A stretch of 5,536 bases of DNA, taken from assembly GCF_002015075.1 (NCBI RefSeq), contig NZ_MUXZ01000007.1, positions 1 through 5,536 on the forward strand, in the 5' to 3' direction. Numbering within the stretch: position 1 is the first letter of the stretch; each line of letters opens with the position of its first letter. The position numbers and the translations under genes were made by a program. This document shows, in pieces, positions 1-5,536 of this stretch. Under the pieces are notes generated by a model. It had not been told where the DNA came from. It did not search any database and saw nothing but the letters and a program-made list of their open reading frames with translations. The DNA comes from Canicola haemoglobinophilus (lineage in GTDB: Bacteria > Pseudomonadota > Gammaproteobacteria > Enterobacterales > Pasteurellaceae).

Positions 1-94
1 TGTGTTTGCCTATAAAATTAATTAGCTAGAAATAATAAATTGGGTAATTATGTCAGTTTAAATGCATAATGACGAGCATTTTTATTCGAATGAG

Positions 95-109
95 GTTAAA
101 TAATTTAAC
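95..109. other. AT-rich perfect palindrome in the tktA upstream region
   Basis: GTTAAAT, one central A, then ATTTAAC form a perfect 7+1+7 palindrome about 106 bases before the tktA start. It could be a protein-binding site or the remnant of a structure belonging to an upstream gene. In such AT-rich DNA chance is a real alternative. No regulator is recognised. Confidence 0.25.
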
Positions 110-140
110 TCCTTAGATTTTCGTGATTTGTTTAAATTAA

Positions 141-172
141 TTCGCTTTTTTTGGCGGAAAATGAGTTAGAAT
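141..172 (+). promoter_or_regulatory. Candidate tktA promoter
   Basis: TAGAAT at 167-172 is a good sigma-70 -10 hexamer (5 of 6 to TATAAT), ending 42 bases before the tktA ATG. No convincing -35 lies at the preferred 16-18 base spacing. TTCGCT (141-146) is too far at 20 bases, GCTTTT (144-149) is correctly spaced but poor, and TTGGCG (151-156) is too close. The -10 is therefore the main evidence. The flanking DNA is strongly AT-rich, as expected for a promoter region. Confidence 0.35.
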
Positions 173-214
173 AGCCGACCTAATAATCCAACATAAATTC
201 ACAGGAGAATAATA

Positions 215-2215
215 ATGGCAACTCGTAGAGAATTGGCAAATGCAATCCGTTTTTTAAGTATGGATGCAGTACAAAAAGCAAAATCTGGGCATCCAGGTGC
301 GCCTATGGGCATGGCGGATATTGCTGAGGTGTTATGGCGTGATTTTTTAAATCATAATCCAACAAATCCTCAGTGGGCAAACCGTGACCGTTTTGTGTTA
401 TCTAATGGTCATGGCTCAATGCTAATTTATAGCTTACTTCATCTCACAGGTTACGACCTTTCTATCGAAGATTTAAAACAATTCCGTCAACTTCATTCTA
501 AAACTCCAGGACACCCAGAATATGGTTATGCACCTGGTGTTGAAACCACTACAGGTCCATTAGGTCAAGGTATTACTAACGCTGTTGGTATGGCGATTGC
601 AGAAAAAACCTTAGCCGCTCAATTTAACCGTGAAGGTCATGATATTGTTGATCATCATACTTATGTTTTCTTAGGTGATGGCTGTTTAATGGAAGGGATT
701 TCACATGAGGCTTGCTCGTTAGCGGGAACTTTGGGATTAGGTAAATTAATTGCTTTCTATGATGACAATAATATTTCTATTGATGGTCATGTGGACGGTT
801 GGTTTACAGATGATACACAAAAACGTTTTGAAGCTTACGGTTGGCATGTTATTCCTGCTATTGATGGACATAATGCAGAGCAAATTGTTGAAGCTGTAAA
901 ACAAGCTCAGGCAGAAAAAAATAAACCAACTTTAATTATTTGCAAAACGATTATTGGTTATGGTTCTCCAAATAAACAAAATACTCATGATAGCCATGGT
1001 GCGCCATTAGGCGATGAAGAAATTGCTTTAACTCGCCAAGCATTAAATTGGAACCATGCGCCTTTTGAAATTCCAGCAGATATTTATGCACAATGGAATG
1101 CACAAGAAAAAGGTCAGGAAGCAGAAAATGCATGGAATGAAAAATTTGCCGCTTATGAGAAAGCTTACCCAGAATTAGCGGCTGAATTTAAACGTCGTTT
1201 AGCAGGTGAATTACCAGCAAATTGGGCGGCAGAAAGTCAAGCTTTCGTAGAAAAATTACAAGCAAATCCAGCGACTATTGCAAGCCGTAAAGCATCACAA
1301 AATGCGATTGAAGCCTATGCAAAATTATTACCAGAGTTTTTAGGCGGTTCAGCAGATTTAGCAGGCTCAAACTTAACTTTATGGTCTGGTTCTAAACCAA
1401 TTCGTGCCACTGAAAATGTGGACGGCAACTATATTAACTATGGTGTACGTGAATTTGGTATGTCAGCGATTATGAATGGTATTGCTTTACATGGTGGTTT
1501 CATTCCTTATGGCGCAACATTCTTAATGTTTATGGAATATGCACATAACGCTATACGTATGGCAGCCTTGATGAAACAACGTTCATTATTTGTTTATACT
1601 CACGACTCTATTGGTTTAGGGGAAGATGGTCCAACACACCAACCAGTTGAACAAACGACCGCACTTCGTTTAATTCCAAATTTAGAAACATGGCGTCCAT
1701 GTGACCAAGTTGAATCAGCAATTGCATGGAAAGCAGCTGTTGAGCGTCAAGATGGCCCAAGTGCATTAATCTTTACTCGTCAAAATCTTGCACAAATGAA
1801 CCGCACTTCAGAGCAATTAGCTAATGTTGCACGCGGTGCTTATGTGCTACAAGATTGTGCTTGCGGTAATCCAGAGTTAATTCTTATTGCCACAGGTTCC
1901 GAAGTAGAGCTTGCAATGAAAGCGGCAGAAGTATTAACTGCTGAAGGTAAGAAAGTGCGTGTTGTATCTATGCCAAGCACTAATGTATTTGATAAACAAG
2001 ATGCAGCATATCGTGAAGCGGTATTACCAAGTGCGGTAACAAAACGTGTTGCAATTGAAGCAGGCATTTCAGATTTCTGGTATAAATATGTCGGCTTCAA
2101 TGGACGTATTGTTGGTATGAATAGCTTTGGTGAATCAGCACCCGCAGATCAACTATTTGAACTCTTTGGTTTTACTGTTGACAATGTTGTAGCAAAAGCA
2201 AAAGAGATTTTATAA
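215..2215 (+). CDS. tktA: Transketolase (thiamine diphosphate-dependent)
   Basis: This cytosolic enzyme moves two-carbon ketol units from xylulose 5-phosphate to ribose 5-phosphate or erythrose 4-phosphate, linking glycolysis with pentose and aromatic precursor supply. It has 666 residues; E. coli TktA has 663, so it is full length. Visible motifs in order are: SGHPGAPMG (24-32, His26), NGHGSML with His66, PGHPE with His100, the thiamine diphosphate/magnesium motif GDG...EG...YDDNNISID (154-190, with Asp155, Asn185 and Ile187), His261 in HDSHG, catalytic Glu413 in VREFGM, His475 in THQPVEQ, and Arg522 in FTRQNL. The numbering matches E. coli exactly through His261 and then runs one or two residues ahead. 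No key residue is missing. The start is supported by AGGAG at 203-207, seven bases before the ATG, and by the usual N-terminus. It is transcribed alone: pyrG lies 441 bases downstream with a terminator between. Three DNA uptake cores lie in its 3' third. Confidence 0.97.
   Translation: MATRRELANAIRFLSMDAVQKAKSGHPGAPMGMADIAEVLWRDFLNHNPTNPQWANRDRFVLSNGHGSMLIYSLLHLTGYDLSIEDLKQFRQLHSKTPGHPEYGYAPGVETTTGPLGQGITNAVGMAIAEKTLAAQFNREGHDIVDHHTYVFLGDGCLMEGISHEACSLAGTLGLGKLIAFYDDNNISIDGHVDGWFTDDTQKRFEAYGWHVIPAIDGHNAEQIVEAVKQAQAEKNKPTLIICKTIIGYGSPNKQNTHDSHGAPLGDEEIALTRQALNWNHAPFEIPADIYAQWNAQEKGQEAENAWNEKFAAYEKAYPELAAEFKRRLAGELPANWAAESQAFVEKLQANPATIASRKASQNAIEAYAKLLPEFLGGSADLAGSNLTLWSGSKPIRATENVDGNYINYGVREFGMSAIMNGIALHGGFIPYGATFLMFMEYAHNAIRMAALMKQRSLFVYTHDSIGLGEDGPTHQPVEQTTALRLIPNLETWRPCDQVESAIAWKAAVERQDGPSALIFTRQNLAQMNRTSEQLANVARGAYVLQDCACGNPELILIATGSEVELAMKAAEVLTAEGKKVRVVSMPSTNVFDKQDAAYREAVLPSAVTKRVAIEAGISDFWYKYVGFNGRIVGMNSFGESAPADQLFELFGFTVDNVVAKAKEIL
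1658..1666 (-). other. DNA uptake signal core (Hin type)
   Basis: ACCGCACTT on the + strand is an exact AAGTGCGGT core on the minus strand. It lies inside tktA. This 9-mer is the genome-scattered uptake signal of Haemophilus and related Pasteurellaceae, recognised during natural transformation. Confidence 0.85.
1800..1808 (-). other. DNA uptake signal core (Hin type)
   Basis: An exact AAGTGCGGT core on the minus strand inside tktA, 142 bases from the preceding copy and in the same orientation. Confidence 0.85.
2029..2037 (+). other. DNA uptake signal core (Hin type)
   Basis: An exact AAGTGCGGT core on the plus strand near the 3' end of tktA, preceded by CC, so the extended AAAGTGCGGT form is not met. 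Confidence 0.85.
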
Positions 2216-2275
2216 TCACAAAATTTTCGGTATTACGTAGCAGTTGCACAATTATTAAATAGCATAGTATTTGTT

Positions 2276-2378
2276 GTAGGGACGCCACGCTGGCGTCCGT
2301 TTCAAATATCAGCATAATTGTTTGATTTTACGAAGAATTTGAAAAATCTTGATTCGGACGCCAGCGTGGCGTCCCTAC
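2276..2378. repeat. REP doublet (REPIN/BIME-like element)
   Basis: Two identical 24-base units lie in inverted orientation at 2276-2299 and 2355-2378. Each begins, on its own strand, with GTAG and is followed by a hairpin GGACGCCA-CGC-TGGCGTCC (8-bp perfect stem, 3-base loop; 2280-2298 in the left unit). The 55-base spacer has a further 8-bp inverted match, TTTCAAAT (2300-2307) with ATTTGAAA (2337-2344), so the whole 103 bases can fold into one long structure. A GTAG head plus a short GC-rich palindrome is the recognised layout of REP sequences mobilised by REP-associated tyrosine transposases (RAYTs), and an inverted pair about 100 bases long is the usual mobile form. No transposase gene is present, so the element would be non-autonomous. 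The right hairpin is followed by CTAC and TTTT, so it might also weakly stop transcription leaving tktA. Confidence 0.8.
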
Positions 2379-2439
2379 TTTTCTTACTGCTTTAAGGTTT
2401 GGGGAATTTGCTACACAATGCTGAAAATTTTAATTCTAT

Positions 2440-2478
2440 GAGCGGGTAAATAAGAAAAAAATTTACCCGCTCTTTTTT
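2440..2478 (+). terminator. Intrinsic terminator downstream of tktA
   Basis: GAGCGGGTAAAT (2440-2451) pairs perfectly with ATTTACCCGCTC (2461-2472). This gives a 12-bp stem with a 9-base A-rich loop, followed directly by six T residues (2473-2478) and more T-rich DNA. It is a textbook rho-independent terminator on the plus strand. It most probably ends the tktA transcript, although it lies 225 bases past the stop codon with the REP doublet in between. It also insulates pyrG, whose start is 178 bases further on. Confidence 0.88.
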
Positions 2479-2543
2479 GCTTTTTCATTCAGCTAAGAAT
2501 AAAAACTCAAGCAGAATAATCCCGATTTTGCTCTCTCATAGCA

Positions 2544-2572
2544 TTGAGTTAGTGCCCCCTTTAATGTAAACT
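2544..2572 (+). promoter_or_regulatory. Candidate pyrG promoter
   Basis: TTGAGT (2544-2549) and TAAACT (2567-2572) are separated by exactly 17 bases, each matching 4 of 6 sigma-70 consensus positions. Transcription would begin near 2578-2581, in CCCG, leaving a leader of roughly 75-80 bases before pyrG. A promoter is needed here because a strong terminator lies just upstream, but the hexamers are only moderate. Confidence 0.4.
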
Positions 2573-2588
2573 ACTGTCCCGTCTTTAT

Positions 2589-2619
2589 GAGAAGTTGTTT
2601 GTACTTAAAACAGGTTCTC
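2589..2619 (+). promoter_or_regulatory. Hairpin in the pyrG leader
   Basis: GAGAAGTTGTTT (2589-2600) pairs with AAACAGGTTCTC (2608-2619) around a 7-base loop. Of 12 positions, ten form Watson-Crick pairs, one a G-U pair and one a G-G mismatch. There is no T-tract after it, so it is not a terminator. It ends 37 bases before the pyrG ATG and does not cover the ribosome binding site. It could affect mRNA stability or regulation, or be fortuitous. Confidence 0.35.
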
Positions 2620-2656
2620 CAACACTTATTTTCATATCAAAAAACATAGGTTTAAT

Positions 2657-4285
2657 ATGGCTACCAATTATATTTTTGTCACTGGCGGCGTTGTATCTTC
2701 TTTAGGAAAAGGGATTGCAGCTGCATCTTTAGCCGCGATTTTAGAAGCTCGTGGTTTGAATGTTACTATCATGAAACTTGATCCTTACATTAATGTGGAT
2801 CCAGGTACAATGAGCCCGACCCAACATGGTGAAGTTTTTGTTACGCAAGACGGAGCTGAAACAGATTTAGACTTAGGACATTATGAGCGTTTTATCCGCA
2901 CTAAAATGACTAAGCGCAATAACTTTACAACAGGAAAAATCTACTCTGAAGTTTTACGCAAAGAACGCCGTGGCGATTATTTAGGTGCGACTATTCAAGT
3001 TATTCCACATATTACCAATGAAATTAAATCTCGTGTTATTGATGGTGCAGCAGGCTATGATGTTGCTATTGTTGAAGTGGGTGGAACCGTTGGCGATATT
3101 GAATCTTTACCATTTTTAGAGGCATTGCGTCAGTTAGCGGTTCAAGTTGGACGTGAACATACTATTTTTATGCATTTGACTTTAGTGCCTTATATTCCAA
3201 CTGCTGGTGAAGTAAAAACTAAGCCAACACAACATTCAGTGAAAGAATTACTCTCAATTGGTATCCAACCTGATGTACTAATTTGTCGTTCAGATCGCAT
3301 GATCCCACCAAATGAGCGTGCGAAAATTGCTCTTTTCTGTAATGTGCCAGAAAGAGCGGTCATTTCTTTAAAAGATGTATCATCTATTTACCAAATCCCA
3401 GCTTTATTGAAATCACAAGGATTAGATGATTTTATTTGCCAACGTTTTCGTTTTGATTGTAGAGAGGCTGATTTATCTGAGTGGGAAAAAGTACTTTATC
3501 AAGAAGCTAATCCAACAGGTGAGGTAACTATTGGCATGGTAGGTAAATACACTGAATTACCCGATGCTTACAAATCTGTTAATGAAGCGTTAAAACACGC
3601 AGGTCTAACCAATCGCCTAACCGTTAATATTAAATACATTGACTCGCAAGATGTAGAAACCAAAGGCGTAAGTATTTTAAAAGATTTAGATGGTATTTTA
3701 GTACCTGGCGGTTTTGGTTATCGTGGCGTAGAAGGAAAAGTTTTAACCGCACAATATGCTCGTGAAAACAAAATTCCATATTTAGGTATCTGCCTAGGAA
3801 TGCAAGTGGCATTTATTGAATATGCTCGTAACGTAGCAGGATTAAAAGGTGCAAACTCTTCCGAATTCGACCGCACTTGTGAATATCCAGTGATCGCTTT
3901 AATCACGGAATGGCAAAATGCAGAAGGAAACTTAGAAGTACGTTCTGATGAAAGCGATTTAGGTGGCACCATGCGCTTAGGTGCACAACAATGTCATTTA
4001 ATAGAGGGAAGCTTAGCTCGTCAATTGTATGGTTCAGATATTATCGAAGAACGTCATCGTCATCGTTATGAAGTAAACAACGTTATTCGCCCACAAATTG
4101 AAAAAGCAGGTTTAAAAGTAACTGGTTTAAGTGCGGATAAAAAATTGGTAGAAATTATCGAAATACCAAATCATCCTTGGTTTGTTGCCTGTCAATTCCA
4201 CCCAGAATTTACATCAACTCCACGTGATGGACACCCATTATTTGCAGGTTTTGTAAAAGCTGCAAAAGAAAATCAGAAAAAATAA
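2657..4285 (+). CDS. pyrG: CTP synthase (glutamine-hydrolysing)
   Basis: This cytosolic enzyme makes CTP from UTP and ATP using ammonia released from glutamine, the final step of de novo pyrimidine nucleotide synthesis. It has 542 residues against 545 in E. coli, so it is complete. The N-terminal synthetase domain (about 1-266) shows the P-loop-like GGVVSSLGKG (10-19, Lys18), the magnesium ligands Asp72 and Glu140 (in VEVGGTVGDIES), and the conserved PYINVDPGTMSP stretch. The C-terminal class I glutamine amidotransferase domain (about 290-542) shows LVPGGFGYRG, the nucleophile Cys379 in GICLGMQ, and the triad partners His515 and Glu517 in CQFHPEF. All these numbers equal those of E. coli PyrG. 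The ATG is six bases after a weak ATAGG (2646-2650), and the N-terminus MATNYIFVTGG is the family norm, so the start is secure. It stands alone, without the common downstream partner eno. The next gene is convergent and shares a terminator with it. Confidence 0.97.
   Translation: MATNYIFVTGGVVSSLGKGIAAASLAAILEARGLNVTIMKLDPYINVDPGTMSPTQHGEVFVTQDGAETDLDLGHYERFIRTKMTKRNNFTTGKIYSEVLRKERRGDYLGATIQVIPHITNEIKSRVIDGAAGYDVAIVEVGGTVGDIESLPFLEALRQLAVQVGREHTIFMHLTLVPYIPTAGEVKTKPTQHSVKELLSIGIQPDVLICRSDRMIPPNERAKIALFCNVPERAVISLKDVSSIYQIPALLKSQGLDDFICQRFRFDCREADLSEWEKVLYQEANPTGEVTIGMVGKYTELPDAYKSVNEALKHAGLTNRLTVNIKYIDSQDVETKGVSILKDLDGILVPGGFGYRGVEGKVLTAQYARENKIPYLGICLGMQVAFIEYARNVAGLKGANSSEFDRTCEYPVIALITEWQNAEGNLEVRSDESDLGGTMRLGAQQCHLIEGSLARQLYGSDIIEERHRHRYEVNNVIRPQIEKAGLKVTGLSADKKLVEIIEIPNHPWFVACQFHPEFTSTPRDGHPLFAGFVKAAKENQKK
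3870..3878 (-). other. DNA uptake signal core (Hin type)
   Basis: ACCGCACTT on the plus strand gives an exact AAGTGCGGT core on the minus strand. It is the only exact copy inside pyrG. A one-mismatch relative, AAAGAGCGGT, sits at 3351-3360. Confidence 0.85.
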
Positions 4286-4286
4286 A

Positions 4287-4334
4287 AAGTAAAATAGCTT
4301 GGAAAAACTAACAAAATCCAAGCTATTTTTACTT
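4287..4334. terminator. Bidirectional intrinsic terminator between convergent genes
   Basis: AAAATAGCTTGGA (4291-4303) pairs perfectly with TCCAAGCTATTTT (4317-4329). The stem can extend by AAGT (4287-4290) with ACTT (4331-4334) around one bulged T. The loop is 13 bases. On the plus strand the 3' arm ends in a T-run, and on the minus strand the complement of the A-rich 5' arm and flank (4284-4294) supplies another. It therefore suits both pyrG, whose stop ends at 4285, and the opposing acyltransferase, whose stop codon (4333-4335) overlaps the outer stem. Confidence 0.85.
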
Positions 4335-5536
4335 ATTTGTATAATTCTGATACTAATTGAGGAGAAAGTAACCGCTCTTTTTCATGAAACAACGTTCCCA
4401 TATAATAAGAGCCGAATGAGGTAAAATGATCCTGATCACCATAAATCGTTTTCTTTCCAACATACACTGTATCGCCCAAATATTTTACCGCATCAACCCA
4501 CGTAACATTCGGAATATCTTTAACTAACTGTAAAATTTCATTATTGCTTACTTTATTATCTGTCAATTTTTGAATAGGGCTTAAATACTTGTCTAATTTA
4601 TATTCCGCTAAAAATGCATTTCTCAGTGCGGAACGATTTAATGAAATATTATTAGCAAAAACATAAACTTTTTTTGTTTTTGCTAAATATTTCACCAGGG
4701 CTTGAAATTCCTCATCAAAATTTTTCACTATATAAGAAGTAGGATTAAATCTTGGAACAGGTGAACCACCTCTTTTTAATTCATAAAACATAGAAATAAA
4801 AATAACAGGATAAGACTCAATTTTTTTCCAATATTCAGCACAATCTTTCTTTTGATTTTTCTTTAAATTTCCCATTTTATCTACAAATAAAATACATTCA
4901 TGAACATTTAAAATATCTGAACGCCACCCTTCTTTTGATCCCACATAATTTAAAAAATTCTCCAAATGCCCTGCATGAGAATCGCCTATAGTTAAAATCT
5001 TACTTGGAATATTCAAAGGTATTACATTTTGTTCAATACTCTTATCTTTCAAATATTTTGTTTTATTTTTTATATGAGAACGAACACTCAAATTAAAACC
5101 AATCACAACCAATGATGGAATTAAATATAATAATAAAAAGGATTGCTTAAAAGTTAATTTAGATTTTCTAATAGGTTGCTCTAATAAATAGTAACTTAGT
5201 ATTGAAAAAATAAAAGTCAGAAAAATAATTGGTAACACCGCACTTTGGGGTAATTCTTTTTCACCAGAAATATAATAAGTGAATGCGATAAAAATCCAGT
5301 GAAATAAATAAAGTGAATAAGATAATTTACCTATCCATACAACCAGTTTGAATGATAAAAAAGATTTTATCCATGATTCTTTAGCTGAAAAATGAATAAG
5401 AAGTGCGGTTAAAATACAAGGTAAAAGCAAAGCAACGCCTGGCATTAATGGCGTAGATTTATTATAGAAAAAAAGAGTCAAAAGAATTGCAAAGAATATT
5501 CCTAAACCAATAAAATTATTTGTTTGTTTGTTTGTT
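4333..5536 (-). CDS. OafA-like O-acyltransferase (acyltransferase-3 plus SGNH), 5' end cut off
   Basis: A partial inner-membrane protein: 400 residues are visible, with the frame open to the window edge. Full OafA-type proteins have roughly 600-650 residues, so about a third is missing, including the N-terminal catalytic His region. Five membrane segments are visible, near residues 8-24, 33-49, 70-89, 98-118 and 131-147 of the visible part. They include the family motifs MPGVALLLP, IGKLSYSLYLFHW and YYLLEQPIRK. The C-terminal SGNH domain follows, with the block GDSHAG (4969-4986, Ser codon 4978-4980) and the DxxH motif as DQDH (4426-4437). Such proteins transfer acetyl or similar groups to lipopolysaccharide or other surface glycans, the SGNH domain acting in the periplasm. 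The exact acceptor cannot be told. A TTG at 5479-5481 should not be taken as the start, because homology continues upstream. The gene is visibly more AT-rich than tktA or pyrG. A tetranucleotide repeat at its visible upstream edge suggests phase variation. Confidence 0.88.
   Translation of the reverse strand, partial: TNKQTNNFIGLGIFFAILLTLFFYNKSTPLMPGVALLLPCILTALLIHFSAKESWIKSFLSFKLVVWIGKLSYSLYLFHWIFIAFTYYISGEKELPQSAVLPIIFLTFIFSILSYYLLEQPIRKSKLTFKQSFLLLYLIPSLVVIGFNLSVRSHIKNKTKYLKDKSIEQNVIPLNIPSKILTIGDSHAGHLENFLNYVGSKEGWRSDILNVHECILFVDKMGNLKKNQKKDCAEYWKKIESYPVIFISMFYELKRGGSPVPRFNPTSYIVKNFDEEFQALVKYLAKTKKVYVFANNISLNRSALRNAFLAEYKLDKYLSPIQKLTDNKVSNNEILQLVKDIPNVTWVDAVKYLGDTVYVGKKTIYGDQDHFTSFGSYYMGTLFHEKERLLSPQLVSELYK
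5237..5245 (-). other. DNA uptake signal core (Hin type)
   Basis: An exact AAGTGCGGT core on the minus strand, extended to the AAAGTGCGGT 10-mer (5237-5246), inside the acyltransferase gene. Confidence 0.87.
5401..5409 (+). other. DNA uptake signal core (Hin type)
   Basis: An exact AAGTGCGGT core on the plus strand inside the acyltransferase gene. It is followed by TAAAATA, which resembles the AT-rich tail of the extended uptake consensus. It faces the opposite way to the copy at 5237-5245. Confidence 0.87.
5519..5536 (-). repeat. Tetranucleotide repeat (CAAA)n, probable phase-variation tract
   Basis: The plus strand shows four full TTTG units (5519-5534) and the start of a fifth, running off the window. 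The coding strand of the acyltransferase therefore reads (CAAA)n, equivalent to (AACA)n. The true copy number cannot be seen. In the acyltransferase frame the tract encodes a repeating Asn-Lys-Gln-Thr. The other two frames meet TAA at 5516-5518 and TAG at 5502-5504. Tetranucleotide tracts in coding regions are the classic slipped-strand switch of Haemophilus surface genes. Confidence 0.8.

Larger units (their letters stand above)
2216..2656. other. tktA-pyrG intergenic region, 441 bases, no gene
   Basis: No credible coding region is visible on either strand. From left to right it contains about 60 bases of featureless AT-rich DNA after the tktA stop, the REP doublet (2276-2378), 61 bases with no recognised signal, the intrinsic terminator (2440-2478), a stretch with nested inverted repeats (2504-2550), the candidate pyrG promoter, and the pyrG leader with a hairpin at 2589-2619. 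The GC-rich hairpin arms stand out sharply from the AT-rich surroundings. Confidence 0.8.

Noticed and set aside
60..83. Hairpin AAATGC/GCATTT followed by T residues as the terminator of an upstream gene
   Set aside because: The stem has only six weak pairs with a 10-base loop, and no upstream gene is visible to support it.
151..172. TTGGCG (151-156) paired with TAGAAT (167-172) as a tktA promoter
   Set aside because: The spacing is only 10 bases, too short for a sigma-70 promoter. Only the -10 hexamer was kept as support.
951..1133. Minus-strand open frame of 60 codons inside tktA
   Set aside because: It lies wholly antisense to a well-conserved gene, shows no recognisable protein features, and has no supporting ribosome binding site that I could see.
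1840..2100. Minus-strand open frame of 86 codons inside tktA
   Set aside because: It is antisense to conserved transketolase coding sequence and has no recognisable domain.
2276..2378. REP doublet considered as a CRISPR fragment or insertion-sequence ends
   Set aside because: The units are inverted rather than direct, there is a single spacer, no transposase frame lies between them, and no target duplication is evident.
3351..3360. AAAGAGCGGT as an uptake signal, with similar near matches at 4129-4137 and 4371-4379
   Set aside because: Each has one mismatch to the 9-base core. Near matches are expected in such a genome and are not listed as sites.
3630..3972. Two overlapping minus-strand open frames inside pyrG
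   Set aside because: Both are antisense to the conserved glutaminase domain of CTP synthase and overlap each other in different frames.
5479..5481. TTG as the start codon of the acyltransferase
   Set aside because: The frame stays open upstream to the window edge, and the preceding residues form a membrane segment. The domain is also clearly missing its first half, so the true start lies outside the window.

Overview
The window looks like a Haemophilus chromosome: H. influenzae, H. haemolyticus or a close relative in the Pasteurellaceae. Two things support this. The DNA is AT-rich, and it carries six exact copies of the Hin-type DNA uptake core AAGTGCGGT, counting both strands. The proteins also fit: a 666-residue transketolase and a 542-residue CTP synthase, both typical of gammaproteobacteria. 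The exact species cannot be fixed from sequence reading alone.

Layout. Positions 1-214 are an AT-rich leader with a plausible promoter and a good ribosome binding site for tktA. tktA (transketolase, + strand) fills 215-2215. A 441-base gap follows. It holds a REP-doublet element (two inverted GTAG-headed hairpins, 2276-2378), a strong intrinsic terminator (2440-2478), a candidate pyrG promoter and a leader hairpin. pyrG (CTP synthase, + strand) occupies 2657-4285. A bidirectional intrinsic terminator separates it from a convergent gene on the minus strand. That gene encodes an OafA-like O-acyltransferase: an acyltransferase-3 membrane domain joined to a C-terminal SGNH domain. It is cut by the window edge.

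Function. tktA and pyrG are housekeeping genes for the non-oxidative pentose phosphate pathway and CTP synthesis, and each appears to be its own transcription unit. The acyltransferase is an envelope-modification gene. Its visible upstream end is a (CAAA)n tetranucleotide tract on the coding strand, running off the window in frame with the protein. The other two frames stop at, or 14 bases past, the end of the tract. This is the signature of a phase-variable contingency locus. Here the repeat lies inside the membrane domain rather than at the start codon.

The most interesting items are the intragenic phase-variation tract, the REP doublet between tktA and its probable terminator, and the structured pyrG leader. 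I see no CRISPR array, tRNA, rRNA, prophage or transposase gene.
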